32,278 nt of DNA from Paulinella micropora (taxonomy: Eukaryota > Cercozoa > Imbricatea > Euglyphida), in assembly GCA_009731375.1 (NCBI GenBank), contig BJOX01000189.1, forward strand, positions 134,196 through 166,473. The letters run 5' to 3'. A model generated the notes under the pieces. The model saw nothing but the letters and a program-made list of their open reading frames with translations, did no database searches and was not told the origin of the DNA. The position numbers and the translations under genes were made by a program. This document shows, in pieces, positions 10,770-22,202 of the stretch. Numbering within the stretch: the first letter of the stretch is position 1; each line of letters starts with the position of its first letter.

Positions 10770-11887
10770 TTACTCGGTTGCAGCGGGAAGAGGGGCAGAC
10801 GAATGCATCATCATGAGATGCCAACTGTAGTGGCAATCTTCGGAGCAGAAGGAACCCTCTGCACGCAAGCCATCATCGTTGTCGCAATCGCCTGCCTCTA
10901 GGCCGCAGGTGTACTCGCATTGATCGTACTCATCACTGCCATCTTTCAGCTTGGCGCCGGTCTTCCACCACCCTTTGTGCACCGTGCTGTTTCATTTCTG
11001 GCAAGCGGTACTGTCAAACTCCCGCACGTTAAACGTTTCCTCGCACACGCAGCATGTGGCGTGGACAGAAGACTTGTTTCCTCCAATGTAACCTTGCCTT
11101 GCAAGCTTCAGGTCGACCTTCCCGTCGTCATCGTCTTCCGTGTCTTCTTCTTTTTCCTCCACCTTGTCTACAGGGAGCTCTCCTTCCACAGCTGCTTTGG
11201 GCGGCCTGCCCTTTTTAGAACCGGGCTCCAGAAACTTGCGGACGCGATCCTTGGCGTTTTGAACCTGACCAGCATCAATGTCCAAGCCGGTGACGATCAT
11301 GTTGGCCTGAAGGGCGCCGATGACCTCCGAGCCAGAGCCCATGCAAGCAACCAACACCTTGCTCTGCGGGGGAAGAACACCTAAAAGGATTTGTCTGGAC
11401 AACTCCGTGGGTTTTTCAAAAGCGTTGGCTCGTTTGTCCGGCCTCCCAGTGACTTTCTGTTTTTTCGTTGGGACCGCAACAGAGTAAACATTGTGACGAT
11501 CGAGCGGGTTCCTGGAGAGATTGAGCTGAAATGCACTCTGGGCCGGGTAGAACGCCACCATGATGCACTCCACTGCCTTGATCCACTTCTGGACGTGTCC
11601 CTGGTAGTTGTGTTTCTCCTTGTACCAGAACACAGGTTCGATTGTTCCGAAGCCACACTGCTGCAAAGCTTCCACCAAGAGGTTGTACTGGGACAGATGG
11701 TGATGAAAAACGACGGCGCGCTTGGCATTGCCGACAACACCGAAACAACACCGAACTGGTTCAGCAATTTGATGACCCTTTCCTTGTTGATTTCAGTAGT
11801 GTCGGCAACAAGGTCGGTCATAAAAATCACCTGCTCGAGCCAAAATTGCAAGGCTGCACTTTTTTTGATGGCTGAAACTGCTTTCAT
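10770..11887 (-). pseudogene. Beta-type DNA N4C/N6A methyltransferase with C-terminal zinc cluster, broken
   Basis: The minus-strand product transfers methyl groups from SAM to exocyclic amines of DNA if functional. In the main open frame (11678-10995), residues about 1-45 match the helix and strand after motif IV. KPTEL (89-93) is the usual lead-in to motif I, ACMGSGS (111-117) is motif I and VTGLDID (129-135) carries the acidic SAM ligand. KKGRPPK (155-161) is AT-hook-like, then comes an acidic linker (171-188), then Cys 209, 210, 212 and 226. The frame continues past TGA 10992-10994 with VHKGWW and further Cys pairs to 10770, completing a RING/PHD-like zinc pattern. Upstream residues MKAVSAIKKSAALQFWLEQ to NQFGVV are in another frame, separated by an 11-bp tandem duplication (11734-11755). 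No DPPY/NPPY motif IV is visible; TDLV stands near its expected place. The order (IV region, then I) indicates the beta class. I infer a non-functional copy. Confidence 0.75.
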
Positions 11888-11889
11888 GA

Positions 11890-12184
11890 CCTTTTTTTCA
11901 CGTTGACCCCGGGTAAAACAGAAAATTTTGATACATTACAGATATTTTTTCCCCCCGAATTGCCGTACGTTGGCAGGACCAAGCAGTTGGAGCAGTGCGC
12001 GGCGCGGCCCCATGGCCATGGCCAACTCTGTTATTCTCAACCAGGAACCTCTGAGTCTCCATACCTTCTCTTCTTCCCTACCATCTCACACATCACCACC
12101 ATCCTCTCAGTCCTCGTATTTATCCCTCTCTCTCACTTCTACTGTCCAGTGCTCTCCCATTTCTTCCCTGACACTACCCGGAGT
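11890..12184. other. Upstream region of the methyltransferase gene inside the cassette
   Basis: On the minus strand the methyltransferase frame continues upstream of the ATG to a TAA at about 11936-11938. Beyond that stop, the same frame is again protein-like (MAMGPRRALLQLLG, starting near 12020). This may be an earlier exon or a further break. The rest is pyrimidine-rich with no identifiable promoter. Confidence 0.35.
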
Positions 12185-12589
12185 GCGAATATTGATTTTT
12201 TCATCAATATTTTCAACAAAAATATTGATTTTTCAATATTTAATATTGATTCACAATCAATATCTTTTTCACGCAAAAAAAATATTGATTTTGAAATCAA
12301 TATTAATATTGATTTTTTTTAAAAGAAAATTTTTATTAAACCAAGGCAAAAAAAAAAACATTGATTTTGCTGCAATATCGATATTGCACCATTATTGTCA
12401 CTAGTTTTTAAGTATTTTCACGGGAAGTTATAAAAAAATTATTAAAAAAATGCAATACTAATATTGATTTTATGCAATACTAATATTGGTTTTAATACAA
12501 TATTAATATTTAAAAACTACAATATTATATTGCAAACAAGCAATATAAATATATTGCATCTGTTCAATATAAATATTGAATGTTCAGAA
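12185..12589. repeat. AATATT palindrome array, inner right
   Basis: AATATT/AATATTGATTTT units and CAATATTAATATTG palindromes, more degenerate than the left arrays, with A-runs between them. Confidence 0.8.
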
Positions 12590-12685
12590 ACAACTGCATG
12601 TCAGGGCCCGTCTGAAACAATTGGAAATATAACAAAAATTTCTTCCCGGGAAATGCTTGTTATGTTTCCATCGTTTCGTAAAATC
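12590..12685 (-). repeat. Right terminal inverted repeat with 64-bp hairpin
   Basis: Inverted copy of 10309-10415. Bases 12614-12677 form the near-palindrome with a CCCGGG centre (12645-12650). The outward flank GTAAAATC (12678-12685) matches the left flank GATTTTAC. Confidence 0.85.
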
Positions 12686-12703
12686 ACAAAAAAGCAATAT
12701 TAA

Positions 12704-12965
12704 GGAAATGTTGTAAGGAATGTCAGCGTAAAGCAGGTCTGGATCAAACAAGACACAAACACAAGGAATGAGGAAAACCAAAAAAGAAAAATATTGCATA
12801 TTTTCGATTGATGGAAACCCAATATGGTGTGTGTGTAAGAGGTTGTCACTGTGTGTTCTCTTCTCTTGTCTGAGGTTTGGTCCTTTTTAGGGTCAGGACT
12901 GAGGCATTGGGGGGCATTGATTTGTGTTTATGTATTATAAATATTAGGTAGTGTCAGGGTGAGCG
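12704..12965. other. Unique AT-rich DNA, no supported gene
   Basis: Contains a last lone AATATTGC scrap near 12790 and no credible ORF. Confidence 0.6.
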
Positions 12966-13158
12966 AGGATTGCTTGCTTGCTTGTTTGCTAAGCAGCTCG
13001 TTTGCTTGTTTGCTTGCTTGCTTGCGTGTTTGCTTGTTTGCGTGTTTGCATGTTTGCATCAGCGGCTTGCATGTTTGCATGCTTACTTGTTTACTCGCTT
13101 GCCTGCTTGCTTACCTGCTTGTATGTTTGTATGCTTGCTTGCTTGCTTGTTTGCTTAA
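12966..13158. repeat. Degenerate (CTTG)n / (TTTG)n repeat
   Basis: Tetranucleotide CTTG with TTTG and CATG variants. All three plus-strand frames read Ala-Cys-Leu-Leu and are artefacts. Confidence 0.93.
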
Positions 13159-13315
13159 GTTGTCCTTATTCACGCAAGCACAACAATGATTCAGTGAGGA
13201 TAGACAAGACAACAATCATCTAAAAACAAAGGACTACAACTGTAATTGGCTAACCTTAAGCACACAACATTCAACCTTACTCATACAATGTGTCCAGAAG
13301 GTAGGGGCAACAACA

Positions 13316-13425
13316 TAAACATAAACAAGTATATATATATAATATATATATACATTATATGCATATATATACAAGTATATACATATACACATATATACAT
13401 ATACACATACATACATACATTAACT
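13316..13425. repeat. (TA)n / (ATAC)n repeat
   Basis: TA-rich array passing into ATAC tetranucleotides. Confidence 0.9.
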
Positions 13426-13872
13426 TTTTTTTTCGTACTTAATAGTCCTTGTTGAGATCAGCGATAATTAAGTTGTTTGCAAGTTAATTATCTTGATCTA
13501 GGGGGGGTGTTAGACCAATAGGTTGTATTAATACGGTAACGGACCGATTCAGTATGACCCGGCCGGTCCGTAGGATGCGTGTCGGTAGAGTCATCCCTTC
13601 GGACGGGCCGGGCCGTGTTGTTCTGTCTGTGCCGCCTTCAATAAAGCTTGTTGTACGATGCTATCGTGACTGAGGCTGAACCGGTCCGTGGACGGCTTGC
13701 TACCTCTGCCGGAACAGTATTTAGGTATATGTTCTAACAGTTTGAAATCATTTCTGAACGAAATAGTTGGTGAAGTCGAAACGTCGTGCAGAGGAGAATC
13801 TAATGAACCGGTCAAAAATAGTGTCTTATCAACGGTAAGGTTTTGGCCGGTCGTCAAGTTGCTCAGTCTGAT

Positions 13873-13907
<35 letters not shown>

Positions 13908-13917
13908 NNNNNNNNNN
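13426..13917. other. Unique DNA ending in poly-C and an assembly gap
   Basis: Unique sequence with a GC-rich patch (CCGGCCGGTCCG near 13559) and a minus-strand 88-codon ORF (13857-13591) with no recognisable domain. Poly-C at 13874-13907 stops at a 10-N gap (13908-13917). Confidence 0.55.
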
Positions 13918-13928
13918 TGCGTACAGAA

Positions 13929-14184
13929 TGAGTGATTAACGAACGAGTTATGTTGTCTCACTAAAAAGAAATGTTCAAAAGGAAAAAGAGAGGTGGATGA
14001 GTCTCTTAAACCATGGAAGAGTAGAAGAAGGATGCGTCTATACTGGCGCGATGCAGTGAGTGATTAACGAACGAGTTATGTTGTCTCACTAAAAAGAAAT
14101 GTTCAAAAGGAAAAAGAGAAGTGGATGAGTCTCTTAAACCATGGGAGAGTAGAAGAAGGATGGCGCGATGCAGACGATGATCAG
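13929..14184. repeat. 128-bp direct tandem duplication
   Basis: The unit starting TGAGTGATTAACGAACGAG at 13929 recurs at 14057, offset 128. Both copies run through AAAGAAATGTTCAAAAGG and GTGGATGAGTCTCTTAAACC to GGCGCGATGCAG. The second copy lacks a ~10-base stretch (CGTCTATACT) before GGCGCG. Only a few substitutions separate them. Confidence 0.93.
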
Positions 14185-15619
14185 CCGGGACCGGATATCC
14201 ATGATTTGCAGCGGGACTGGGACAATTGAGGCAGTAGCGAGCGTTGATATCGGGAGGCGATGTCGAGCAGTGGAAAATTAGGTGGCCGGGTATCTCATAG
14301 CCAAGATGAACCAATGAAGCACCAAGTGTGCCGTGCCGATATAACCACTGAGGGGTTCAAGTTCGGTGAGAATAATCGTTGACCTGCAGGCATAAGAGGA
14401 GACCAAGGACTTACATGGGTACGCCGGTCATGGCGTAATATTTCTAGGGACGATAACGGTTCAAGTGGGAAAAGCGCTGGGCGGGGGCGGGTGAAGCCAT
14501 TACGATGGGTAAAACCCACTTGAGAATGACGGGGGATGGTTATTCCTTGTGGGGAGGAATCGCCGATGATGATCATGTGATACCTAAATGGCGCTAAGGA
14601 ACTGTGGTGAGAAACCAATCGCTCACGGTTCCTGTTCTTCTTTTAAAACTGTGTCGAAGTTGACTCGCTTAAGCGGTGTGGGGAGCGCGTGAAGTAGCGA
14701 CAAGAGGGTATTTGTAGCTCCATTCCATGTGGAGGCCAAAGAGTAACTAAACTAAATTGTCTTTAAATCCGATTTGGTGACATTCATCGACTGTTGTCGG
14801 TGGAAGGGTACGATGTGGGATAGCGTCGACTGCATCGTCCGGAATGAGCACAGCACTTGAAACGATTTGCGAAGGGAGAACATGGCACGCGCGACGTTCA
14901 CAGGACGGTCAGCCGGCGGTATGATGATAGCCAGGTCCCACGGCACGGGGCTTGAACGTTTGTCTTTGCTAGGCTCGCGCCGCGGATGATGTGGCATGGC
15001 AGAAATTTGAGCTCTGCCTCCAAAGCAGCATTAGTGTCTGTGATAGTAAGCCACAGGGTAGAGTCTGCTCTGGGTAGTGGCATGGTTGCGAGGAGCGCTA
15101 TGGTAGCGGCTGCGGCTTCATCGATTTGAGTCGGGACAGCTGGGTTCATGCGGGGAGCACGAGGCAAATCATCCTGGAGTGGTGTCTGTTTACCAGGGGA
15201 GTATTAGATTTTGGGTCCCAGTGTCTTTAGATAGTATTAATATTTCGGAATCCATCCGACGACCAGAGGGTAGCGAGTTTTTTTGTATCTCTTCAGTGAT
15301 ATAATACCAAGTTTCCACTTTATGATCTCTGGAGTCTGCTCAACTGAGTTCCCACTCAGCTCTACGAGTTGCAAATATTCTATCACCTCGAACGCCGGGG
15401 CCACGGCCGGGTGCTGCGGATGCAGCCCGGTGCTTGCGTAATGAAAAAGATGACTCGGATATTCAAGTAATATACTTGAAATTTAATAAATAAATAGAAT
15501 TTTTTGAAGCCGGTCCAAGGCCGCCGGGGCGGACAATGCAGGCTTGTAGTAAATATATTAAAATTAATATCAACCGCGGCGTCAATTCCTATGACAAGCT
15601 TGAATGAGAGGGGGGGGGG
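14185..15619. other. Unique DNA with possible decayed minus-strand coding sequence
   Basis: The largest repeat-free stretch of the window. Minus-strand frames of balanced composition occur in succession (15167-14898, 14997-14752, 14618-14295, 14314-14006). The first two overlap in a way that suggests one frameshift near 14940. I recognise no domain or catalytic motif. It may be a dead transposon or host gene. 15170-15619 shows nothing and ends in poly-G at a 410-N gap (15620-16029). Confidence 0.3.
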
Positions 15620-16029
15620 NNNNNNNNNNNNNNNNNNNNNNNNNNNNNNNNNNNNNNNNNNNNNNNNNNNNNNNNNNNNNNNNNNNNNNNNNNNNNNNNN
15701 NNNNNNNNNNNNNNNNNNNNNNNNNNNNNNNNNNNNNNNNNNNNNNNNNNNNNNNNNNNNNNNNNNNNNNNNNNNNNNNNNNNNNNNNNNNNNNNNNNNN
15801 NNNNNNNNNNNNNNNNNNNNNNNNNNNNNNNNNNNNNNNNNNNNNNNNNNNNNNNNNNNNNNNNNNNNNNNNNNNNNNNNNNNNNNNNNNNNNNNNNNNN
15901 NNNNNNNNNNNNNNNNNNNNNNNNNNNNNNNNNNNNNNNNNNNNNNNNNNNNNNNNNNNNNNNNNNNNNNNNNNNNNNNNNNNNNNNNNNNNNNNNNNNN
16001 NNNNNNNNNNNNNNNNNNNNNNNNNNNNN
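15620..16029. other. Assembly gap
   Basis: 410 Ns with poly-G on both sides. The other gaps are 6394-6432, 9453-9462, 13908-13917, 16842-17394, 18975-18984, 20949-20958, 21364-21552, 22203-22487, 23239-23248, 25149-25254 and 25913-26112. Confidence 0.99.
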
Positions 16030-16047
16030 GGGGGGGGGGGGGGGGGG

Positions 16048-16091
<44 letters not shown>

Positions 16092-16254
16092 GCATATTCT
16101 TTTCAATACGTGAGCAAGGCAGTCATTAGGATATACATGTATATATGTATATATGCATATATATATAATATATGTATATATATACACATATATATGTATA
16201 TATGTGTGTGTGTTTGTGTGTGTGTGTTTATATATATGTATAGATAACATATAT

Positions 16255-16306
<52 letters not shown>

Positions 16307-16362
16307 TTTACACGTGCGTCGATTGCAGGGTTCCCAATTATCTATCTATCTATCTATCTATC
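16030..16362. repeat. Poly-G, (GA)n, (TA/TG)n and CTAT
   Basis: G-run 16030-16048 at the gap edge, (GA)n about 16053-16088, mixed ATAT/TATG/TGTG 16132-16305 and a short (CTAT)n 16340-16362. Confidence 0.93.
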
Positions 16363-16645
<283 letters not shown>

Positions 16646-17567
16646 TTAATACTTTAACCACAGACTTCCTTGGTTGACGAAATCAGAAGCTCCTTTTTTC
16701 TGACATTAGTCGATATCTCATCAGTTGATCTCATCACTTACTCCACGGAATGAACCAAGGCCACTTGAGGTGTCACTGACCCTCCCTTGGGCTTGATGTT
16801 TTGAAATGGGTGCCATCTGTCGACAGACAGAGAATTAGGGGNNNNNNNNNNNNNNNNNNNNNNNNNNNNNNNNNNNNNNNNNNNNNNNNNNNNNNNNNNN
16901 NNNNNNNNNNNNNNNNNNNNNNNNNNNNNNNNNNNNNNNNNNNNNNNNNNNNNNNNNNNNNNNNNNNNNNNNNNNNNNNNNNNNNNNNNNNNNNNNNNNN
17001 NNNNNNNNNNNNNNNNNNNNNNNNNNNNNNNNNNNNNNNNNNNNNNNNNNNNNNNNNNNNNNNNNNNNNNNNNNNNNNNNNNNNNNNNNNNNNNNNNNNN
17101 NNNNNNNNNNNNNNNNNNNNNNNNNNNNNNNNNNNNNNNNNNNNNNNNNNNNNNNNNNNNNNNNNNNNNNNNNNNNNNNNNNNNNNNNNNNNNNNNNNNN
17201 NNNNNNNNNNNNNNNNNNNNNNNNNNNNNNNNNNNNNNNNNNNNNNNNNNNNNNNNNNNNNNNNNNNNNNNNNNNNNNNNNNNNNNNNNNNNNNNNNNNN
17301 NNNNNNNNNNNNNNNNNNNNNNNNNNNNNNNNNNNNNNNNNNNNNNNNNNNNNNNNNNNNNNNNNNNNNNNNNNNNNNNNNNNNNNNNNNNNNNTTATGG
17401 AACGAGCCCTGGCCCCGCCTGGTACTAGGGAGCTTTGGTATCGCCTGTATCAGTCCCTTCCGTGCAAACATCACGGCTTAGCTGGGCATCGGGTTAATAC
17501 TTTACCCACAGACTTCCTTGGTTGACGAAATCAGAAGCTCCTTTTTTCTGACATTAGTCGATATTTC

Positions 17568-17569
<2 letters not shown>
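16646..17569 (+). repeat. Element A, two partial units around a gap
   Basis: 5'-truncated copy starting at TTAATACTTTAACCACAG directly after (CTAT)n. It runs through GATATCTCAT into the next unit (CAGTTGATCTCATCAC) to AGAATTAGGGG. A 553-N gap (16842-17394) follows, then sequence resumes at TTATGGAACGAGCC and ends at GATATTTCAT, where (CTAT)n starts. The function is unknown. Confidence 0.85.
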
Positions 17570-17626
<57 letters not shown>

Positions 17627-17635
17627 CATCCATCC

Positions 17636-17679
<44 letters not shown>

Positions 17680-17741
17680 GTCTGTCTGTCTGTCTGTCTA
17701 CCTACCTACCTACCTACCTACCTACCTACCTACCTACCTAC

Positions 17742-17799
<58 letters not shown>

Positions 17800-17965
17800 G
17801 TCTATCTATCTATCTATCTATCTACCTATCCATCTATCTATCTATCTATCTATCTATCTATTTATCTACCTACCTACGTACCCACCTATCTGGCTATCCC
17901 TTTGGCTATCTTCTAATTGACCTTCTCCCAAACCAACCACCCCCTACTCCCAACGCCGTTCAGTA
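17570..17965. repeat. (CTAT)n array with CTAC, CTGT and CCAT variants
   Basis: Begins immediately after the element A end. Blocks of CTGT and CTAC show clustered point mutations spread by slippage. 17900-17965 is short unique DNA. Confidence 0.96.
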
Positions 17966-18058
17966 ATAATAATAATAATAATAATAATAATGATAATAAT
18001 AATAATAATAATAATAATCATAATAATAATAATAATAATAATAATAGTAATGATAACA

Positions 18059-18091
<33 letters not shown>

Positions 18092-18092
18092 G
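17966..18092. repeat. (AAT)n microsatellite, 3' of SINE
   Basis: AAT array with a characteristic string of interruptions (CATAAT, AGTAATGATAACAATAATG) that reappears on the other side of the SINE. Confidence 0.95.
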
Positions 18093-18320
18093 TGCTTCTC
18101 TGTCAATGGCTGATGCATTTCTGCACATGCGCCTCCATCGTCTCACCCGTGAGGGGAGTACGAAGAATTGACGATAGGCTCTAATGACACCCCCGCAAGG
18201 ACAGTTCCAACACTTCCAGACGGACCGGTATGTTCAATGAAAACACTGGTGGCACCGACGGGAATCGAACTGGCGACAGGGCCCAAATGGTAGAACTTGA
18301 CCACTGGGCTATCACGGATA
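18093..18320 (-). mobile_element. tRNA-derived SINE with (ATT)n tail
   Basis: On the minus strand the unit starts TCCGTGATAGCCCAGTGG. An RNA polymerase III A box (TAGCCCAGTGG, 18311-18301) and a B box (AGTTCGATTCC, 18272-18262) lie about 30 bases apart. The tRNA-like head closes with GGTGCCACCA near 18249. A ~150-base body unrelated to tRNA follows, and the unit ends in (ATT)n. The tRNA head, non-tRNA body and simple-repeat tail are the defining layout of a SINE. It is not a functional tRNA: the acceptor ends do not pair cleanly. I do not recognise the body as a named SINE domain. Confidence 0.8.
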
Positions 18321-18780
<460 letters not shown>

Positions 18781-19013
18781 AAAACCATGCGTTGTTGGCT
18801 GTTTCTAGCTTTAGAAGGAAGCAAGTTTTTTATTGAGTATTTAAGTAATTGGTAAGTAAGTAAGTCAGTAAGTAAGTAAATGGGTTAATAAGAAAGCATG
18901 ACAGTGATTACGAAGAAGAGAGAGAGGGAGGGAGGGAGAGAGAGAGAGAGGGGGGGGGGGGGGGGGGGGGGGAGNNNNNNNNNNGAGCGAGAGAGAGAAG
19001 GAGAGAAGGAGAG

Positions 19014-19069
<56 letters not shown>

Positions 19070-19285
19070 TGCATGCATACATATGCATACATACAAACAC
19101 ATATAACACAAACAATACACATATGCATACTCACAAATACACGTATACACATATACACTAGATACACATACGCACATACATGCACGCATACATATATATA
19201 CATGCATTATGACACACACATACATACATACGTATACACGTGCACACTATATACACGTGCACACAAGCACACATACATAAAGACA
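18781..19285. repeat. GTAA, GA, poly-G with gap, and CA/ACAT repeats
   Basis: Short unique DNA, a few GTAA repeats (18850-18880), (GA)n and poly-G 18918-18974 up to a 10-N gap (18975-18984), (GA)n to 19066, then CATACA-type repeats to about 19285. Confidence 0.9.
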
Positions 19286-20150
19286 CCTACTGCGGGGGCT
19301 GTAAAGGTGATGTAAGGCTGCCTTTTCGTTGGAATGAAATAACATGCATTTAATTTGTCTGCAGCGCACTTGTGTGACAAAAACAGGGAGTAAAGCAGAT
19401 GAAGGTGAACATCTGCAACCAAACATAGTCTGGAAGCGTCTGGCACTGCCCCAGAAATCTAACCGATGGAGCTGGAAATGTACCATTTGCACGGCCCAAG
19501 CACAATCTTTGAAAAAATGTCATGAGATGTAGTCTAGAGGGCGGGTGGAAGACAATCATGTGTGATACTGGCCATGGCCTACTGACTAGTACTAGAAATC
19601 TGGAGTGCAACTTTGGGCTTCTTTCTGTGCTGAAGAGCTATACCGGCGCAAGGTACATGGCAAGACACATCTCCTGGATCTATTTTCTGACGTTTGTGCG
19701 CACCTATCAGTATTGTTCAACAATGCCCTTTTATTTTTGTCAGCACCTGCAGCTGGTTTTCCATCTTTGGTGTGGTGAACCGAACGGTCCAGCAAGTTCC
19801 AGGACAATTCGATCGGTTCCTTTCCTCCGCAATTTTTCTTCTTTCACTTTCCTTCTATTGTCTTTAATTGCTTTCTTGTTTTCCCTATCATCAAGCCCCC
19901 CTCCTACTTCTTTTCCATTCTTCTTTTGTCTTGAATTGTTGTATTCTTCCACTCAATTTCTCATGGAAGGTCAATGCACTTTCCAGCAAAGAAATTCAGC
20001 ACATTGCCGAGCATGACATACAAAATAACAGCGCGAACTGTTATGTATTTATATGTACATGTTTTCTTTACAAAAGATGATTCATAATGTTCAAAGCGGG
20101 TGTCAGACACGTATCGTTGTGTGTCTGTACTCTCATCATTGGCCATTGTA
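19286..20150. other. Unique DNA, no supported gene
   Basis: About 865 bases without repeats. Short ORFs exist on both strands. One plus-strand frame (19344-19532) has a Trp/Cys-rich end (WSWKCTICTAQAQSLKKC) that could be a degraded zinc knuckle, but there is no family match I can name. Confidence 0.45.
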
Positions 20151-20253
20151 GTCATTGTCGTGTCATTGTCGTCGTCATCGTCATCGTCGTCGTCGTCATC
20201 GTCGTCATCGTCGTCACTCGTCGTCGTCGACGACGACGACGACGTGATAAAGG

Positions 20254-20284
<31 letters not shown>

Positions 20285-20325
20285 AATGATGATGATGATG
20301 ATGATGATTGATGATGAGATGACGA

Positions 20326-20373
<48 letters not shown>

Positions 20374-20401
20374 TGATGATGATGATGATGATGATGATGA
20401 C

Positions 20402-20440
<39 letters not shown>

Positions 20441-20612
20441 ATTGATGATAATGATGATGATGCTGCTGCTGATGATGCTGCTGCTGCTGCTGATGATGAT
20501 GATGATTGATGATGATGCTGATAATGCGGGTGATGATGATGATGATGATGATGATGCTGTTGATGTTGATGCTGCTGCTGCTGCTGATGATGATGATGAT
20601 GCTGCTGCTGCT
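20151..20612. repeat. GTC/GAC/GAT/GCT trinucleotide array with internal palindrome
   Basis: CGTCGTCATC triplets meet CGACGACGAC triplets at 20217-20245 with the palindromic junction CGTCGTCGTCGACGACGACG. GAT, GAC and GCT triplets follow. The two halves can form a long GTC/GAC hairpin. Asp-rich and Ser-rich ORFs here are repeat artefacts. Confidence 0.95.
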
Positions 20613-20616
20613 GAAG

Positions 20617-20770
20617 CGCTCATGTGTGGTTGTTAGGGGGTTGGGGGGGGGGAGTGGTTAGCATCATGACCTCTCTCTCTCTCTCTCTCTGGAGGCTCCA
20701 GTGATGATATGAAAGAAAAACGTTCATGTGTGGTTGTTAGGGAGGGGGGAAAGTAGTTAGCATCATGACA
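20617..20770. repeat. Direct repeat pair of ~50 bp
   Basis: TCATGTGTGGTTGTTAGGG followed by a G-rich stretch and TTAGCATCATGAC occurs at about 20619-20671 and 20726-20769, separated by (CT)n and a short unique spacer. Confidence 0.9.
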
Positions 20771-20804
20771 GAGGCACCCCTTAAGAAACAGAAGACGGCA
20801 GGTG

Positions 20805-21678
<874 letters not shown>

Positions 21679-21679
<1 letters not shown>

Positions 21680-21762
21680 CCGGACACATGCACAGTACAC
21701 AAATTACTGTTTCATGTGAAACTGCGTTCCTTTGCAAGGACTACATTCCTTTGCGACATCTC

Positions 21763-21764
<2 letters not shown>
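21679..21764 (+). repeat. Element B copy
   Basis: Runs from CCCGGACACATGCACAGTAC to GCGACATCTCAT. It is directly preceded and directly followed by (CTAT)n. Confidence 0.92.
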
Positions 21765-21817
<53 letters not shown>

Positions 21818-22133
21818 ATAGACTGCATACCATTACATACATTACATACATACATTACATACATACATTACATACATGCATTATACACATACATAACATA
21901 TATACATTTACATACATACATTACACACATACATTTACATACATACATTTACATACTTACATGGCATACATACATTACATTACATACATACATTACATAC
22001 ATAACATTACATACATAACATTACATACATACATTACATACATACATTACATACAAACATTACATACATACATTACATACATACATGACATACATACATT
22101 ACATACATACATTACATTATATATATATATACT

Positions 22134-22202
<69 letters not shown>
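21765..22202. repeat. (CTAT)n, (ATACATTAC)n and (TA)n
   Basis: CTAT array to about 21817, ACATACATT-type array 21830-22115, then (TA)n into a 285-N gap (22203-22487). Confidence 0.95.

Larger units (their letters stand above)
10292..12703. mobile_element. Candidate TIR-bounded cassette carrying a DNA methyltransferase gene
   Basis: The sequences at about 10292-10415 and 12590-12703 are inverted copies of each other. Reading inward, both have TTAATATTGC, a T-run, G(A/T)TTTTAC, then GAAACGA, TGGAAACATAACAA, the CCCGGGAAGAAA core, TTCCAATTGTTTCAGACGGG and finally CCCT(C/G)ACAT and CAGTTGT. They differ by scattered substitutions and one ~10-base insertion in the left copy. Each is also internally palindromic. 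Inside lie AATATT palindrome arrays and one decayed methyltransferase gene on the minus strand. No transposase is visible, so this would be non-autonomous or an unknown mechanism. Target-site duplications cannot be judged because both flanks are AATATT array. Confidence 0.6.

Noticed and set aside
11391-11906. 171-codon plus-strand ORF opposite the methyltransferase
   Set aside because: It is the antisense shadow of the minus-strand methyltransferase frames, which carry the recognisable motifs.
18246-18320. Functional tRNA gene
   Set aside because: A and B boxes are present but the acceptor ends do not pair, and a body plus (ATT)n tail follow, as in a SINE.
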